This document shows positions 15,976-23,783 of a DNA stretch of 41,469 nt, piece by piece. This DNA comes from Brevundimonas sp. (lineage in GTDB: Bacteria; Pseudomonadota; Alphaproteobacteria; Caulobacterales; Caulobacteraceae). Within the stretch, counting starts at the first letter, position 1. Each line of letters starts with the position of its first letter. Position numbers and translations under genes: made by a program. Under the pieces are notes generated by a model that was not told the DNA's origin, did not search any database, and saw nothing but the letters and a program-made list of their open reading frames with translations. Location: the NCBI GenBank assembly GCA_022712235.1, contig JALAGW010000269.1, forward strand, positions 1 through 41,469, given 5' to 3'.

Positions 15976-17496
15976 ATGGACCAGATCAATCGCGCCGCGA
16001 CGCAGCCCGTCGCGCACACCCCGTCCGGCGACCTGCGCGGCCGTCGCGAAGGCCCAGCCCATGTGTTTCGCGGCGTGCCCTATGCCGCCGCGCCGACAGG
16101 CGACCTGCGCTGGAAGGCACCGCAGCCGTTTCCAGCCTGGGACGGCGTGCGCGAGGCGGCCGCGTTCGGCCCCTCCGCCCCTCAGGCCGGGCCGTCCGAC
16201 GTGGCCGACATAGTCTCCATCGGCGGCGCGCCCGAGCCGACCAGCGAGGACTGCCTGAGCCTGAACGTCTGGACGCCCGCGGAGTCCGCTGCGCCCGCGC
16301 CGGTCATGGTCTGGCTGCACGGCGGATCGAACCGGATGGGGGCCGGCTCCCTGCCCTTCTATGACGGCGCCGCCTTCGCTCGCGACGGCGTGGTGCTGGT
16401 CAGCGTCAACTACCGCCTGGGCCAGCTCGGCTTCTTCGCCCACCCGGCGCTGACGGCGGAGGCCGCGCGCGCCGAAGCACTGGGCAATCAGGCCTTGCTG
16501 GATCAGATCGCCGCGCTGGAATGGGTGCGCGATCACATCAGCGCCTTCGGCGGCGATCCGGCGAACGTCACCCTGTTCGGGGAATCCGCCGGGGGACTCG
16601 ACATTCTGGCCCTGATGACGACGAAGCGGGCGCGCGGCCTGTTCCACAAGGCTATCGTCCAGTCCGGCGGCGGCTGGCTGCCCGCCACGCCGCTGAAGAT
16701 CGCGCACGAGCGTGGGATGGCGGCGGCCTCCGCGCTCGGCCTGAGCACTCCTAACGCCGAAGCCCTGCGCGCCGTCGCGCCCGAGAAACTGACAGCCGTT
16801 GAAAGCGCCTTCGGCCCCGTCATCGACGGTCGATTGCTGGACCGCGACCCGATCAGCGCCTTCGCGCGCGGCGACTTCGCCGACGTGCCGCTGATGATCG
16901 GGGTGAACAGCGGCGAGGATTCCCTGCTCAACTATGGCGGCGGGCTGAAGCGCTTTGGCCAGTTGATCAAGCCGAACGCCAAGTTGGCCGCCCTCTATCC
17001 GCAGGCGAACGGCGACGAGGAGCAACTGATCCGCCTCGGCTTCCGCGACTTCGCCTTCGCCGCCCCCGCGCGCTGGGTCGCCTCGCGTCCACGCAAGTCG
17101 AAAGCCTGGCTCTACGCCTTTGATTATGTGGAGGAAGATCGGCGCGAGACCATGTCGCGCGCCGCCCACGCCGCCGAAATTTTCCACGTCTTCGAGACCC
17201 TGGACCACCGCCCCGACGGCGCCCCGTCTGCGACAGAGGTCGACCGCGCGATCAGCGCCGCCATGCACAGGCGTTGGATCGACTTCGCCAGGACGGGCGC
17301 GCCGGGTGCCGACTGGCCCGCCTATGTCCCCGCCGACGACGCCTGGATGGTGTTCAACGACACTCCGGGCGGCGAGGTGAAGCGCGGCTGGTGGAAGGCG
17401 GCGCTGGACCACCACGGCCGCAAGGGCGGGTTGCTGATCCTGTTGCTGCGGGCGCGGGATCGCCTGCGAGGCCTGTTCTCGGCTAAACTCGCTTGA
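15976..17496 (+). CDS. Type-B carboxylesterase (alpha/beta hydrolase)
   Basis: Hydrolyses carboxylic esters; about 506 aa, normal for the carboxylesterase/p-nitrobenzyl-esterase family. Signatures in order are VFRGVPYAAAPTGDLRWKAP near the start, SEDCLSLNVWTP, the oxyanion segment WLHGGSNRMG and the nucleophile elbow LFGESAGGLDIL with catalytic Ser. Then come the acid in GVNSGEDSLL and the catalytic His in ARAAHAAEIFHVF. ATG 15976 is chosen because GAGGG lies 7 bases upstream; an in-frame TTG at 15955 has none. There is no signal peptide, so it is probably cytoplasmic. Its stop overlaps the TetR start. With the divergent TonB receptor it forms a likely uptake-and-hydrolysis locus for an esterified compound. 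Confidence 0.92.
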   Translation: MDQINRAATQPVAHTPSGDLRGRREGPAHVFRGVPYAAAPTGDLRWKAPQPFPAWDGVREAAAFGPSAPQAGPSDVADIVSIGGAPEPTSEDCLSLNVWTPAESAAPAPVMVWLHGGSNRMGAGSLPFYDGAAFARDGVVLVSVNYRLGQLGFFAHPALTAEAARAEALGNQALLDQIAALEWVRDHISAFGGDPANVTLFGESAGGLDILALMTTKRARGLFHKAIVQSGGGWLPATPLKIAHERGMAAASALGLSTPNAEALRAVAPEKLTAVESAFGPVIDGRLLDRDPISAFARGDFADVPLMIGVNSGEDSLLNYGGGLKRFGQLIKPNAKLAALYPQANGDEEQLIRLGFRDFAFAAPARWVASRPRKSKAWLYAFDYVEEDRRETMSRAAHAAEIFHVFETLDHRPDGAPSATEVDRAISAAMHRRWIDFARTGAPGADWPAYVPADDAWMVFNDTPGGEVKRGWWKAALDHHGRKGGLLILLLRARDRLRGLFSAKLA

Positions 17497-18191
17497 TGAC
17501 CGTCGCCGAGACCAAGCCGCGCGCCAAGGCGAAAGCCAAGGCCCCGCCCAAGCCCAAGGCCCAGAGGCGCGAGGAGACGACGACCCGCATCCTCGACGTG
17601 GCCGAGGCCCTGTTCGCGCGTGACGGCCTGCACGGCGTCACCCTCAAGGCGGTGGCCAAGGAGGCGGGCGTCGATACGGCCCTGCTGCACTATTATTTCG
17701 ACGACAAGAACCGGCTGTTCTCGACCGTCTTCGGCCGCCGGGCGGAGGTCGTGAACCGTCTGCGTCTCGACAGCCTAGACCGATACGAGGCCGAACACGG
17801 CGACGCCATGACCGTGCGCGGGGCCATCGACGCCTTCCTGCGCCCCTTGTTCGTCCTGTTCGACGAGGGCGACAAGGCCTGGCTCAACTACGCCGCCTTG
17901 GTGGCCCAGGTGAACAACACCCCGGTCTGGGGCGGCGACACCATGCACCAGCATTTCGACCCCGTGATCGACCGCTTCATCGGCGTGCTGAGACGCATCG
18001 CGCCGGAGACGCCGCCGCGTCAGATCTACTGGTTCTATCACCTGCTATCGGGGTCGCTGACCCTGTCGCTGGCCCAGACCGGCCGTATCGACGTCCTGTC
18101 CGGCGGCCTGTGCAAGTCCTCGGAAATGGGCGCGATCTGCGACGCCATGGAAGCCGTCTTCACCGGCGGCTTTGAGGCCATCCGCCGCTGA
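17496..18191 (+). CDS. TetR/AcrR-family transcriptional regulator
   Basis: A 231-aa ligand-responsive repressor candidate. After a Lys/Ala/Pro-rich lead of about 25 residues comes the TetR HTH (TTRILDVAEALFARDGLHGV, then TLKAVAKEAGVDTALLHYYF). Next come the usual FDDKNRLFSTVFGRR and a helical ligand domain with LLSGSLTLSLAQTGR. The start is ATG 17496, in the TGATG overlap with the esterase stop. An in-frame TTG just before it is less likely. Linkage to the esterase and the two TTCATT palindromes upstream of the divergent pair suggest it represses esterase, receptor and itself until the substrate or its product arrives. The ligand is unknown. Confidence 0.9.
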   Translation: MTVAETKPRAKAKAKAPPKPKAQRREETTTRILDVAEALFARDGLHGVTLKAVAKEAGVDTALLHYYFDDKNRLFSTVFGRRAEVVNRLRLDSLDRYEAEHGDAMTVRGAIDAFLRPLFVLFDEGDKAWLNYAALVAQVNNTPVWGGDTMHQHFDPVIDRFIGVLRRIAPETPPRQIYWFYHLLSGSLTLSLAQTGRIDVLSGGLCKSSEMGAICDAMEAVFTGGFEAIRR

Positions 18192-18203
18192 TCCGCCCTT
18201 GGC

Positions 18204-19832
18204 CTAGACGTAGCGGAGTTCCTGCAGATCGACTTCGCGGATCAGCTTCCGTGCTGTTTCTTCGTCAACCAGACGCATGCGTCCGAGGCGGACCAATTCT
18301 GCACGCTCGGCGGACAGGCCGGCCAGCCTGAGATGGCGCTCGATCTCGTCCGCTTGACGACCCAGCGTGACGTCGTCGCCTTCGACATGGGTGCGCGTTT
18401 CGATGCGATGGCGATAGACCTCCATCAGTCGCGCCGCTGTCTCGGCGTAGAGGTCCGGGTTGCTCTTGCCCTCGGCCATGGCGTGCTGCGTATCCTCAAT
18501 GGCGCGCATGGCTGCGGAGGCGGCGGCGATGCGTGACCGATCCTCTTCCTCGAGATGCGACGGTTCGGGCGGCAGTTCGATCCCCTTCAGCAGCCGCGGC
18601 AAGGCGATGGTGGCCAGAACCAGAGAGACGATGATGACCCCTGCCGCCAGGAAGATGGCCAGGTTGCGCGCCGGCATGGGCGTGCCGTCGCCCAGGACAA
18701 ACGGCAGGGTCAGGATGCCGGCCAGGGTGATGGCGCCGCGCACCCCGGCCAACGACATGACCGCCACCAGTCGCCAGCCGACCTTGGGCGGCGCGCTCTT
18801 GCCGCGTCGCCGGAACAGGGTGAATTTCAGCGAAGTCCACACCCAGACGAAACGAAGGGCCGCCAAGGCTCCGACAATGGCGAAGACATAGACCGCCAGC
18901 CACCAGATTTCCTTGTGCTGGGTCGTCTGAATGACCTCGGCCGCCCGCGCCATGATCGAGGGCATCTGTTCGCCCAGGATGACAAAGATCAGCCCGTTGG
19001 CGACGAACTGCACCGTGTCCCAGACCACGGCGCGGCGGATGCGCGTGGCCGCCATGGCCGAGCCCTGACGCTCGGTGAAGCTCATGGTCACGCCGGCTGC
19101 GACGGCCGCCAGAATGCCGGAGGCGTGAATGGTTTCGGCCGCCAGATAGGCGGCGAAAGGCATCAGCAGACTGATGAGAATCTGACCGCCGACATCCTCG
19201 CCCCAGCGGCGGCTGATCCAGCTCTTCAGCAAGCCAATGGCCAGGGTGACGACGATGCCGACCGCGACACCGGCCAAGGCGAGCCAGGCAAAGGTCCCGA
19301 AAGCATTGGTCAGCGAAAAGGCGCCGGTCGTGGCGGCGATCACGGCGATGCGCATGCAGGTCAGGCCGGTCGCGTCGTTCAACAGCGACTCCCCTTCCAG
19401 AATATGCATCAGCCGTTTGGGGATCGGCGACCGCGAGGCGATGGCGGACACGGCGATGGGGTCGGTCGGCGACAGGATGGCCGCCAAGGCGAAGGCCACG
19501 GCCAACGGCATGGCCGGGATCATCCAGTGGATGAGGAAACCCAATCCCACCACGGTGAAGACCACCAGCCCCAGCGCCAGTTCCAGAATGACCACCCGGT
19601 CCCGGAACAGGGCCTCCTTCGGAATCCGCCAGCCGTCGACAAACAGCAGCGGCGGCAGGAACAACAGAAAGAAGATGTCCGGCCGCAGGTCCACGGCCTC
19701 GCCCGTGATCATCACCACCCCGGCGCCGAGGGCGATCTGCACCAAAGGCAGGGCGATCCGTGTGATCCGCGCCACCCATCCTGACAGCACAACGGCCAGC
19801 AGCAGGAACAGGATGGTCTCGATCAGGTGCAT
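18204..19832 (-). CDS. Na+/H+ antiporter, CPA1 family
   Basis: A 542-aa inner-membrane cation/proton exchanger for pH and sodium homeostasis. About 12 membrane helices fill residues 1-415. Family marks are FLPPLLFVDGWRIPKEAL, AILSPTDPIAVSAI, the ion-binding EGESLLNDATGL and LAGVRGAITLAGIL. A hydrophilic C-terminal domain of about 125 residues (EEEDRSRIAAASAAMRAIED and onward) follows, typical of bacterial CPA1 antiporters, and probably regulates activity from the cytoplasm. It starts 4 bases after the hflX stop, so it is probably the last gene of the ntrYX-hfq-hflX transcription unit. It converges with the tetR gene across 12 bases. Confidence 0.93.
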   Translation of the reverse strand: MHLIETILFLLLAVVLSGWVARITRIALPLVQIALGAGVVMITGEAVDLRPDIFFLLFLPPLLFVDGWRIPKEALFRDRVVILELALGLVVFTVVGLGFLIHWMIPAMPLAVAFALAAILSPTDPIAVSAIASRSPIPKRLMHILEGESLLNDATGLTCMRIAVIAATTGAFSLTNAFGTFAWLALAGVAVGIVVTLAIGLLKSWISRRWGEDVGGQILISLLMPFAAYLAAETIHASGILAAVAAGVTMSFTERQGSAMAATRIRRAVVWDTVQFVANGLIFVILGEQMPSIMARAAEVIQTTQHKEIWWLAVYVFAIVGALAALRFVWVWTSLKFTLFRRRGKSAPPKVGWRLVAVMSLAGVRGAITLAGILTLPFVLGDGTPMPARNLAIFLAAGVIIVSLVLATIALPRLLKGIELPPEPSHLEEEDRSRIAAASAAMRAIEDTQHAMAEGKSNPDLYAETAARLMEVYRHRIETRTHVEGDDVTLGRQADEIERHLRLAGLSAERAELVRLGRMRLVDEETARKLIREVDLQELRYV

Positions 19833-19836
19833 AGGC

Positions 19837-21150
19837 TCAGTCGATGATGTCTGGGTAGAGGCGCTCCAGCCGTCCCAACGCCGATGGATGCAGGCGCACG
19901 ACCAGATGGGTCCGTCCTTCGGCGTCCGTGTCGCGGAAGGTCACGCGGCCGTTTTCGTATAGCCAGGCCAAGGCCTCGCCCTGATGCGGCTGCAGCGTCA
20001 GACGGGTCTCGGGGTCGTCGTCGATCAGGCCGGCGATGGCCTCCCGCAAGGCCTCGATGCCCTCGCCGGTCCAGGCGGAGACCGCGACCGCCCTGCCCTC
20101 GCGCGTCAGACGCTCAGCCTGACCCAGGACCGCCTCACGCACATCGGAGTCCAGCAGGTCGATCTTGTTCCAGACTTCGAGAATACGGCGCGTCTTGCCT
20201 TCCGGCGTTGGGATCTGCTCCAGCACCGCCTCGACGTCCTTGGCCTGGGCGTCGCTGTCGGGCGAGGCGATGTCGCGGACGTGCAGGATCAGATCGGCCT
20301 CGCCCACCTCTTCCAGGGTGGCGCGGAAGCTCTCGACCAGTTCGTGCGGCAGGTCGGAGATGAAGCCCACGGTGTCGGCGATGATGGCCGGGCGGCCCTG
20401 CGGCAGACGGATGGTGCGCTGGGTCGTGTCCAGGGTGGCGAACAGCAGGTCCTTGGCGAAGACCTCGGACCCGGTCAGCCGGTTGAACAGGGTCGTCTTG
20501 CCCGCATTGGTGTAGCCGACAAGGGCCACTGACGGGAACGGGACCTTCTTGCGCGCCTGCCGGTGCAGGCCGCGCGTGCGGCGCACCTCTTCCAGTTCGG
20601 CCTTCAGCCGCACGATCCGGTCGGCGATCAGACGCCGGTCCAGCTCGATCTGGGTTTCGCCGGGGCCGCCGGTCGAGCCGGTGCCCCCGCGCTGGCGTTC
20701 CAGGTGGGTCCAGGTGCGGACCAGACGCGACCGCTCGTAATCCAGCCGGGCCAGTTCGACCTGCAACCGGCCTTCCTTGGTCCGCGCGCGGCGTCCGAAT
20801 ATCTCCAGGATCAGGCCGGTGCGGTCGATGACCTTCACCTCCCACGCCTTCTCCAGATTGCGTTGCTGGACCGGCGACAGGTCGTCATCAACGACGACGG
20901 CCTCGGCGTCGGCGGCGCGGACCAGAGCGGCCAGTTCCTCAACCTTGCCCGACCCGAACAGGGTCGCGGGCGCGGTAGAGCGCAGGCGCACGATCTCTTC
21001 GGCGCGCACGTCAAGGTCCAGCGCGCGGGCCAGGCCCGCGGCTTCCTCAAGGCGTTCGGAGGCCAGTCTGGGGCTGTCCGAGCGGCGGTCGGGGTGGATG
21101 ACGACCGCCCGGATCAGCGGAACGGCGTGGTCGATAAGCTTGGAGGTCAA
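19837..21150 (-). CDS. hflX: Ribosome-associated GTPase HflX
   Basis: A 437-aa GTPase that binds the 50S subunit and splits or rescues stalled ribosomes. The N-terminal HflX domain contains the RSTAPATLFGSGKVEELAAL region and DDDLSPVQQRNLEKAWEVKV. A coiled-coil linker (LERQRGGTGSTGGPGETQIE) follows, then the G domain with G1 VGYTNAGKTTLFNRL, the DTVGFISDLPHELVESF segment and NKID. The frame begins at TTG 21150, directly after the TGA of hfq. No other start codon is available nearby and a GAAGAAGA stretch at the end of hfq can serve as ribosome site. The hfq-hflX pairing is widespread in proteobacteria. Confidence 0.95.
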   Translation of the reverse strand: MTSKLIDHAVPLIRAVVIHPDRRSDSPRLASERLEEAAGLARALDLDVRAEEIVRLRSTAPATLFGSGKVEELAALVRAADAEAVVVDDDLSPVQQRNLEKAWEVKVIDRTGLILEIFGRRARTKEGRLQVELARLDYERSRLVRTWTHLERQRGGTGSTGGPGETQIELDRRLIADRIVRLKAELEEVRRTRGLHRQARKKVPFPSVALVGYTNAGKTTLFNRLTGSEVFAKDLLFATLDTTQRTIRLPQGRPAIIADTVGFISDLPHELVESFRATLEEVGEADLILHVRDIASPDSDAQAKDVEAVLEQIPTPEGKTRRILEVWNKIDLLDSDVREAVLGQAERLTREGRAVAVSAWTGEGIEALREAIAGLIDDDPETRLTLQPHQGEALAWLYENGRVTFRDTDAEGRTHLVVRLHPSALGRLERLYPDIID

Positions 21151-21396
21151 TCAGTCTTCTTCGGCGTCGGGCTCGTACATTTGCACGGGCGCGGACGGCA
21201 TGATGGTCGAGATGGCGTGCTTGTAAACGAGCTGCGACTGGCCATCGCGACGCAGCAGCACACAGAAGTTGTCGAACCAGGTCACGATTCCCTGCAGCTT
21301 GACGCCGTTGACCAAGAAGATGGTCAGTGGGGTCTTGGTCTTGCGGACGCTGTTGAGAAAGGTGTCCTGAAGGTTCTGGCGTTTGTCTTGCGACAT
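21151..21396 (-). CDS. hfq: RNA chaperone Hfq
   Basis: An 81-aa hexameric Sm-like protein that pairs small RNAs with mRNAs. Sm1 reads LQDTFLNSVRKTKTPLTIFL and onward to VNGVKLQGIVTWFDNFCVLL, and Sm2 holds the diagnostic YKHAIS. QDTFLN forms the proximal RNA-binding start. The C-terminal tail is short and acidic (YEPDAEED), as in alphaproteobacterial Hfq. It follows dat after 107 bases that contain stem-loops. The next gene, hflX, begins immediately after its stop. Confidence 0.97.
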   Translation of the reverse strand: MSQDKRQNLQDTFLNSVRKTKTPLTIFLVNGVKLQGIVTWFDNFCVLLRRDGQSQLVYKHAISTIMPSAPVQMYEPDAEED

Positions 21397-21428
21397 GGCA
21401 GGTTGGTCCTGTTCTTGGTTCTTTTTCG

Positions 21429-21466
21429 CCGGCCAAGGCAGCCGGTGCGGACTCGTCGATCCGCAC
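21429..21466 (-). promoter_or_regulatory. Tandem stem-loops in the dat-hfq gap
   Basis: GTGCGGA (21445-21451) pairs perfectly with TCCGCAC (21460-21466) around an 8-base loop. An adjoining stem pairs CCGGC near 21429-21433 with GCCGG at 21441-21445. They lie in the hfq leader, between the dat stop and hfq. They may attenuate read-through from dat or structure the hfq leader, perhaps for autoregulation. No U tract is seen. Confidence 0.4.
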
Positions 21467-21503
21467 GCAACCTTAGACGCGGCTTCGCAGTCGCGGCAAC
21501 GCC

Positions 21504-22364
21504 CTAAATGGCCTCTCGACGCGCCTGTTCAAGATAGACCTCGCGCAGACGGGTAGCGACCGGACCCGGCTTGCCGTCCGCGATCTTCGATCCGTCCAGC
21601 GAAACGATAGGCATGACGAAGGAACTGGCGGCGGTGACGAAAATCTCCTTGGCGCGCTTGGCTTCATCGACGCTGAACGGACGCTCGTCCAGTTCGATGC
21701 CCTCGACCTCGGCCAGCTTCAGGATCGCCGTGCGAGTGATGCCGCGCAGGATGTTGGCCTGGGTGTCGCGGGTGCGCAGCTTGCCGTTCTCATCGACGAT
21801 CCAGGCGTTGGTGGATGAACCCTCGGTCACCAGTCCCATGTCGTCGACCATCAGGCACTCATAGGCGCCCTTCTCGCGCGCCGCCTGCTTGGCCAGGACA
21901 TTGGGCAACAACCCCACGGTCTTGATGTCGCAACGGCCCCAGCGAATGTCAGGCATGGTCACGCCCGCCGCGCCCTTGGCGGCAAGGGCCTCGCCCTTGG
22001 ACAGGTCGATGGTCTTGGAGGTGACGATGACGCTCGGCGGCGTGTCCTTGGGGAAGGCGTGATCGCGCGGCGAGGTTCCGCGGGTGACCTGCAGATAGAC
22101 GATGCCGTTGCGCACCCGGTTGCGCCGGATGGTTTCCTTCAACACCCGCTCCAGGGCCTGGGCGGTCATCGGAATCGGAATGCGAAGCTCGGTCAGGCTG
22201 CGGGCCAGACGGGTCATGTGGCCGTCGAAATCGGCCAGCTTGCCGTCGAACACCGACCAGACCTCATAGACGCCGTCGGCGAACTGGAAGCCGCGATCCT
22301 CGATATGAACCGTGGCGCCGTTGTGCGGCTGATAGGTCCCGTTGACGTAGGCGATCCTGGACAT
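21504..22364 (-). CDS. dat: D-amino-acid (D-alanine) aminotransferase, PLP fold type IV
   Basis: A 286-aa PLP enzyme that interconverts D-alanine and D-glutamate with their keto acids, serving peptidoglycan precursors. Fold-type-IV signs are the opening IAYVNGTYQPHNGATVHIED, the PLP lysine in RCDIKTVGLLPNVLAKQAA, the EGSSTNAWIV loop and the LRGITRTAIL phosphate-binding segment. The DIKTVGLLPNVLAKQ form is typical of D-amino-acid rather than branched-chain aminotransferases. Its ATG overlaps the ntrX stop (TGATG). The ntrX-dat-hfq order recurs in alphaproteobacteria. Confidence 0.9.
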   Translation of the reverse strand: MSRIAYVNGTYQPHNGATVHIEDRGFQFADGVYEVWSVFDGKLADFDGHMTRLARSLTELRIPIPMTAQALERVLKETIRRNRVRNGIVYLQVTRGTSPRDHAFPKDTPPSVIVTSKTIDLSKGEALAAKGAAGVTMPDIRWGRCDIKTVGLLPNVLAKQAAREKGAYECLMVDDMGLVTEGSSTNAWIVDENGKLRTRDTQANILRGITRTAILKLAEVEGIELDERPFSVDEAKRAKEIFVTAASSFVMPIVSLDGSKIADGKPGPVATRLREVYLEQARREAI

Positions 22365-23773
22365 CAGGCGCCCTCTCCTTCTTCGTCTTCGCCGCCGCGA
22401 GCAGGTGAAACGCCCAGCGACTTCAGTTTGCGGTGCAGTGCGGATCTTTCCATGCCGATGAAGGCAGCCGTGCGCGAGATATTTCCGCCGAAACGCATGA
22501 TTTGCGCCGCCAGATAGTCGCGCTCGAACACTTCGCGGGCCTCACGCAACGGCAAGGCGATGATGCGGTCTGCCCCCAGCGATGAGGCGCCGCCCGATGA
22601 AGCCACCTCCTGCGGCAGCATGTCGGCGGTGATCGGCTCGTCCGGGTCGCCCGTGGCGAGAATCAGCAGGCGTTCGACATTGTTGCGCAGCTGGCGCACG
22701 TTGCCGGGCCAAGGGTGAACCTGAAGCACGGCGAGGGCGTCGTCCGCGACCCGGCGATGGGGCAGGCCCTGCGACGCCGACAGGCTGTCGACGAAATATT
22801 CAATCAGTTCGCTGATGTCTTCGCGCCGCTCGGACAGAGGCGGAACCCGGATCGGCACCACGTTCAGCCGGTGGAACAGGTCCTCGCGGAACCGCCCCTC
22901 GGCGATCTCAACCTTAAGGTCGCGCGCGGTCGAGGTGACGACGCGGACATCGACCTGAACGTCCTGTTCGCCGCCGACGCGGCGGAAGCGCTGCTCGACC
23001 AGGACCCGCAGGATGCGGCTCTGGCTCTCGCGCGGCATGTCGCCAACATCGTCCAGGTAGAGGGTGCCGTTGTGGGCGCGCTCAAACACGCCGATCTTGC
23101 GCGGGCGGCCATCACCGCCTTCTTCACCGAACAGTTCCACGTCCAGACGCTCCGGCGTCATGCCGGCGGCCGAGATGGCGACGAATTCCGATTTGGCGCG
23201 CGGGCTGGCGTCGTGAATCTGGCGGGCGACCAATTCCTTGCCCGAACCGGGAGGACCGGAGATCAACACCCGGCTATTGGCCGGCGCCACCTTGGCGATG
23301 GTGCCGCGCAGCAGTTGCGCCGCCGCAGACTTCCCGATCAGGCCCGTCGGGGCCATGGTCTGGGCGCGCAGGCGGCGGTTCTCGCGCTTGAGCGAGGCGG
23401 CTTCCAGCGCGCGCTCGACCACCACCACGAGACGGTCCGACTTGAACGGCTTCTCGATGAAGTCGTAGGCGCCGCGTTTCAGGGCGCTGACCGCAGTTTC
23501 GATATTGCCGTGACCCGAGATCATGACGACCGGCAGGTCCTCGTCCAGACCCTTGACCACGTCCAGCAGCTCGAGACCGTCCAGACCGCCGCCCTGCATC
23601 CAGATGTCGAGCACGGCCAGCGACGGCTTGCGCGCCCGGATCGCGGCCAGGGCCTCGTCCGAATTGGCGGCCACGCGGACCGAATGGCCTTCGTCTTCAA
23701 GCAGGCCCGAGACCAGCTCGCGGATGTCCGCCTCGTCGTCCACGACCAGAATGTCAGCACCAGTGTTTCGCAT
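22364..23773 (-). CDS. ntrX: Response regulator NtrX (NtrC family)
   Basis: Partner of the sensor kinase NtrY, about 469 aa. The receiver domain starts DILVVDDEADIRELVSGLL with phospho-acceptor D56 in LAVLDIWMQ. The AAA+ domain has Walker A ISGPPGSGKELVARQIH and Walker B-like GTLYLDDVGDMP. A Fis-type HTH ends the protein (NISRTAAFIGMERSALHRKL). Between ELFGEE and GVFERAHNG, where sigma54 activators carry GAFTGA, the sequence reads GGDGRPRKI. The contact loop for sigma54 is therefore absent or much altered, and this NtrX may act with the housekeeping polymerase. ATG 23773 is chosen for its GAGAGG site 4 bases upstream; a longer frame to 23815 overlaps ntrY. Confidence 0.94.
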   Translation of the reverse strand: MRNTGADILVVDDEADIRELVSGLLEDEGHSVRVAANSDEALAAIRARKPSLAVLDIWMQGGGLDGLELLDVVKGLDEDLPVVMISGHGNIETAVSALKRGAYDFIEKPFKSDRLVVVVERALEAASLKRENRRLRAQTMAPTGLIGKSAAAQLLRGTIAKVAPANSRVLISGPPGSGKELVARQIHDASPRAKSEFVAISAAGMTPERLDVELFGEEGGDGRPRKIGVFERAHNGTLYLDDVGDMPRESQSRILRVLVEQRFRRVGGEQDVQVDVRVVTSTARDLKVEIAEGRFREDLFHRLNVVPIRVPPLSERREDISELIEYFVDSLSASQGLPHRRVADDALAVLQVHPWPGNVRQLRNNVERLLILATGDPDEPITADMLPQEVASSGGASSLGADRIIALPLREAREVFERDYLAAQIMRFGGNISRTAAFIGMERSALHRKLKSLGVSPARGGEDEEGEGA

Positions 23774-23783
23774 GACGCCTCTC

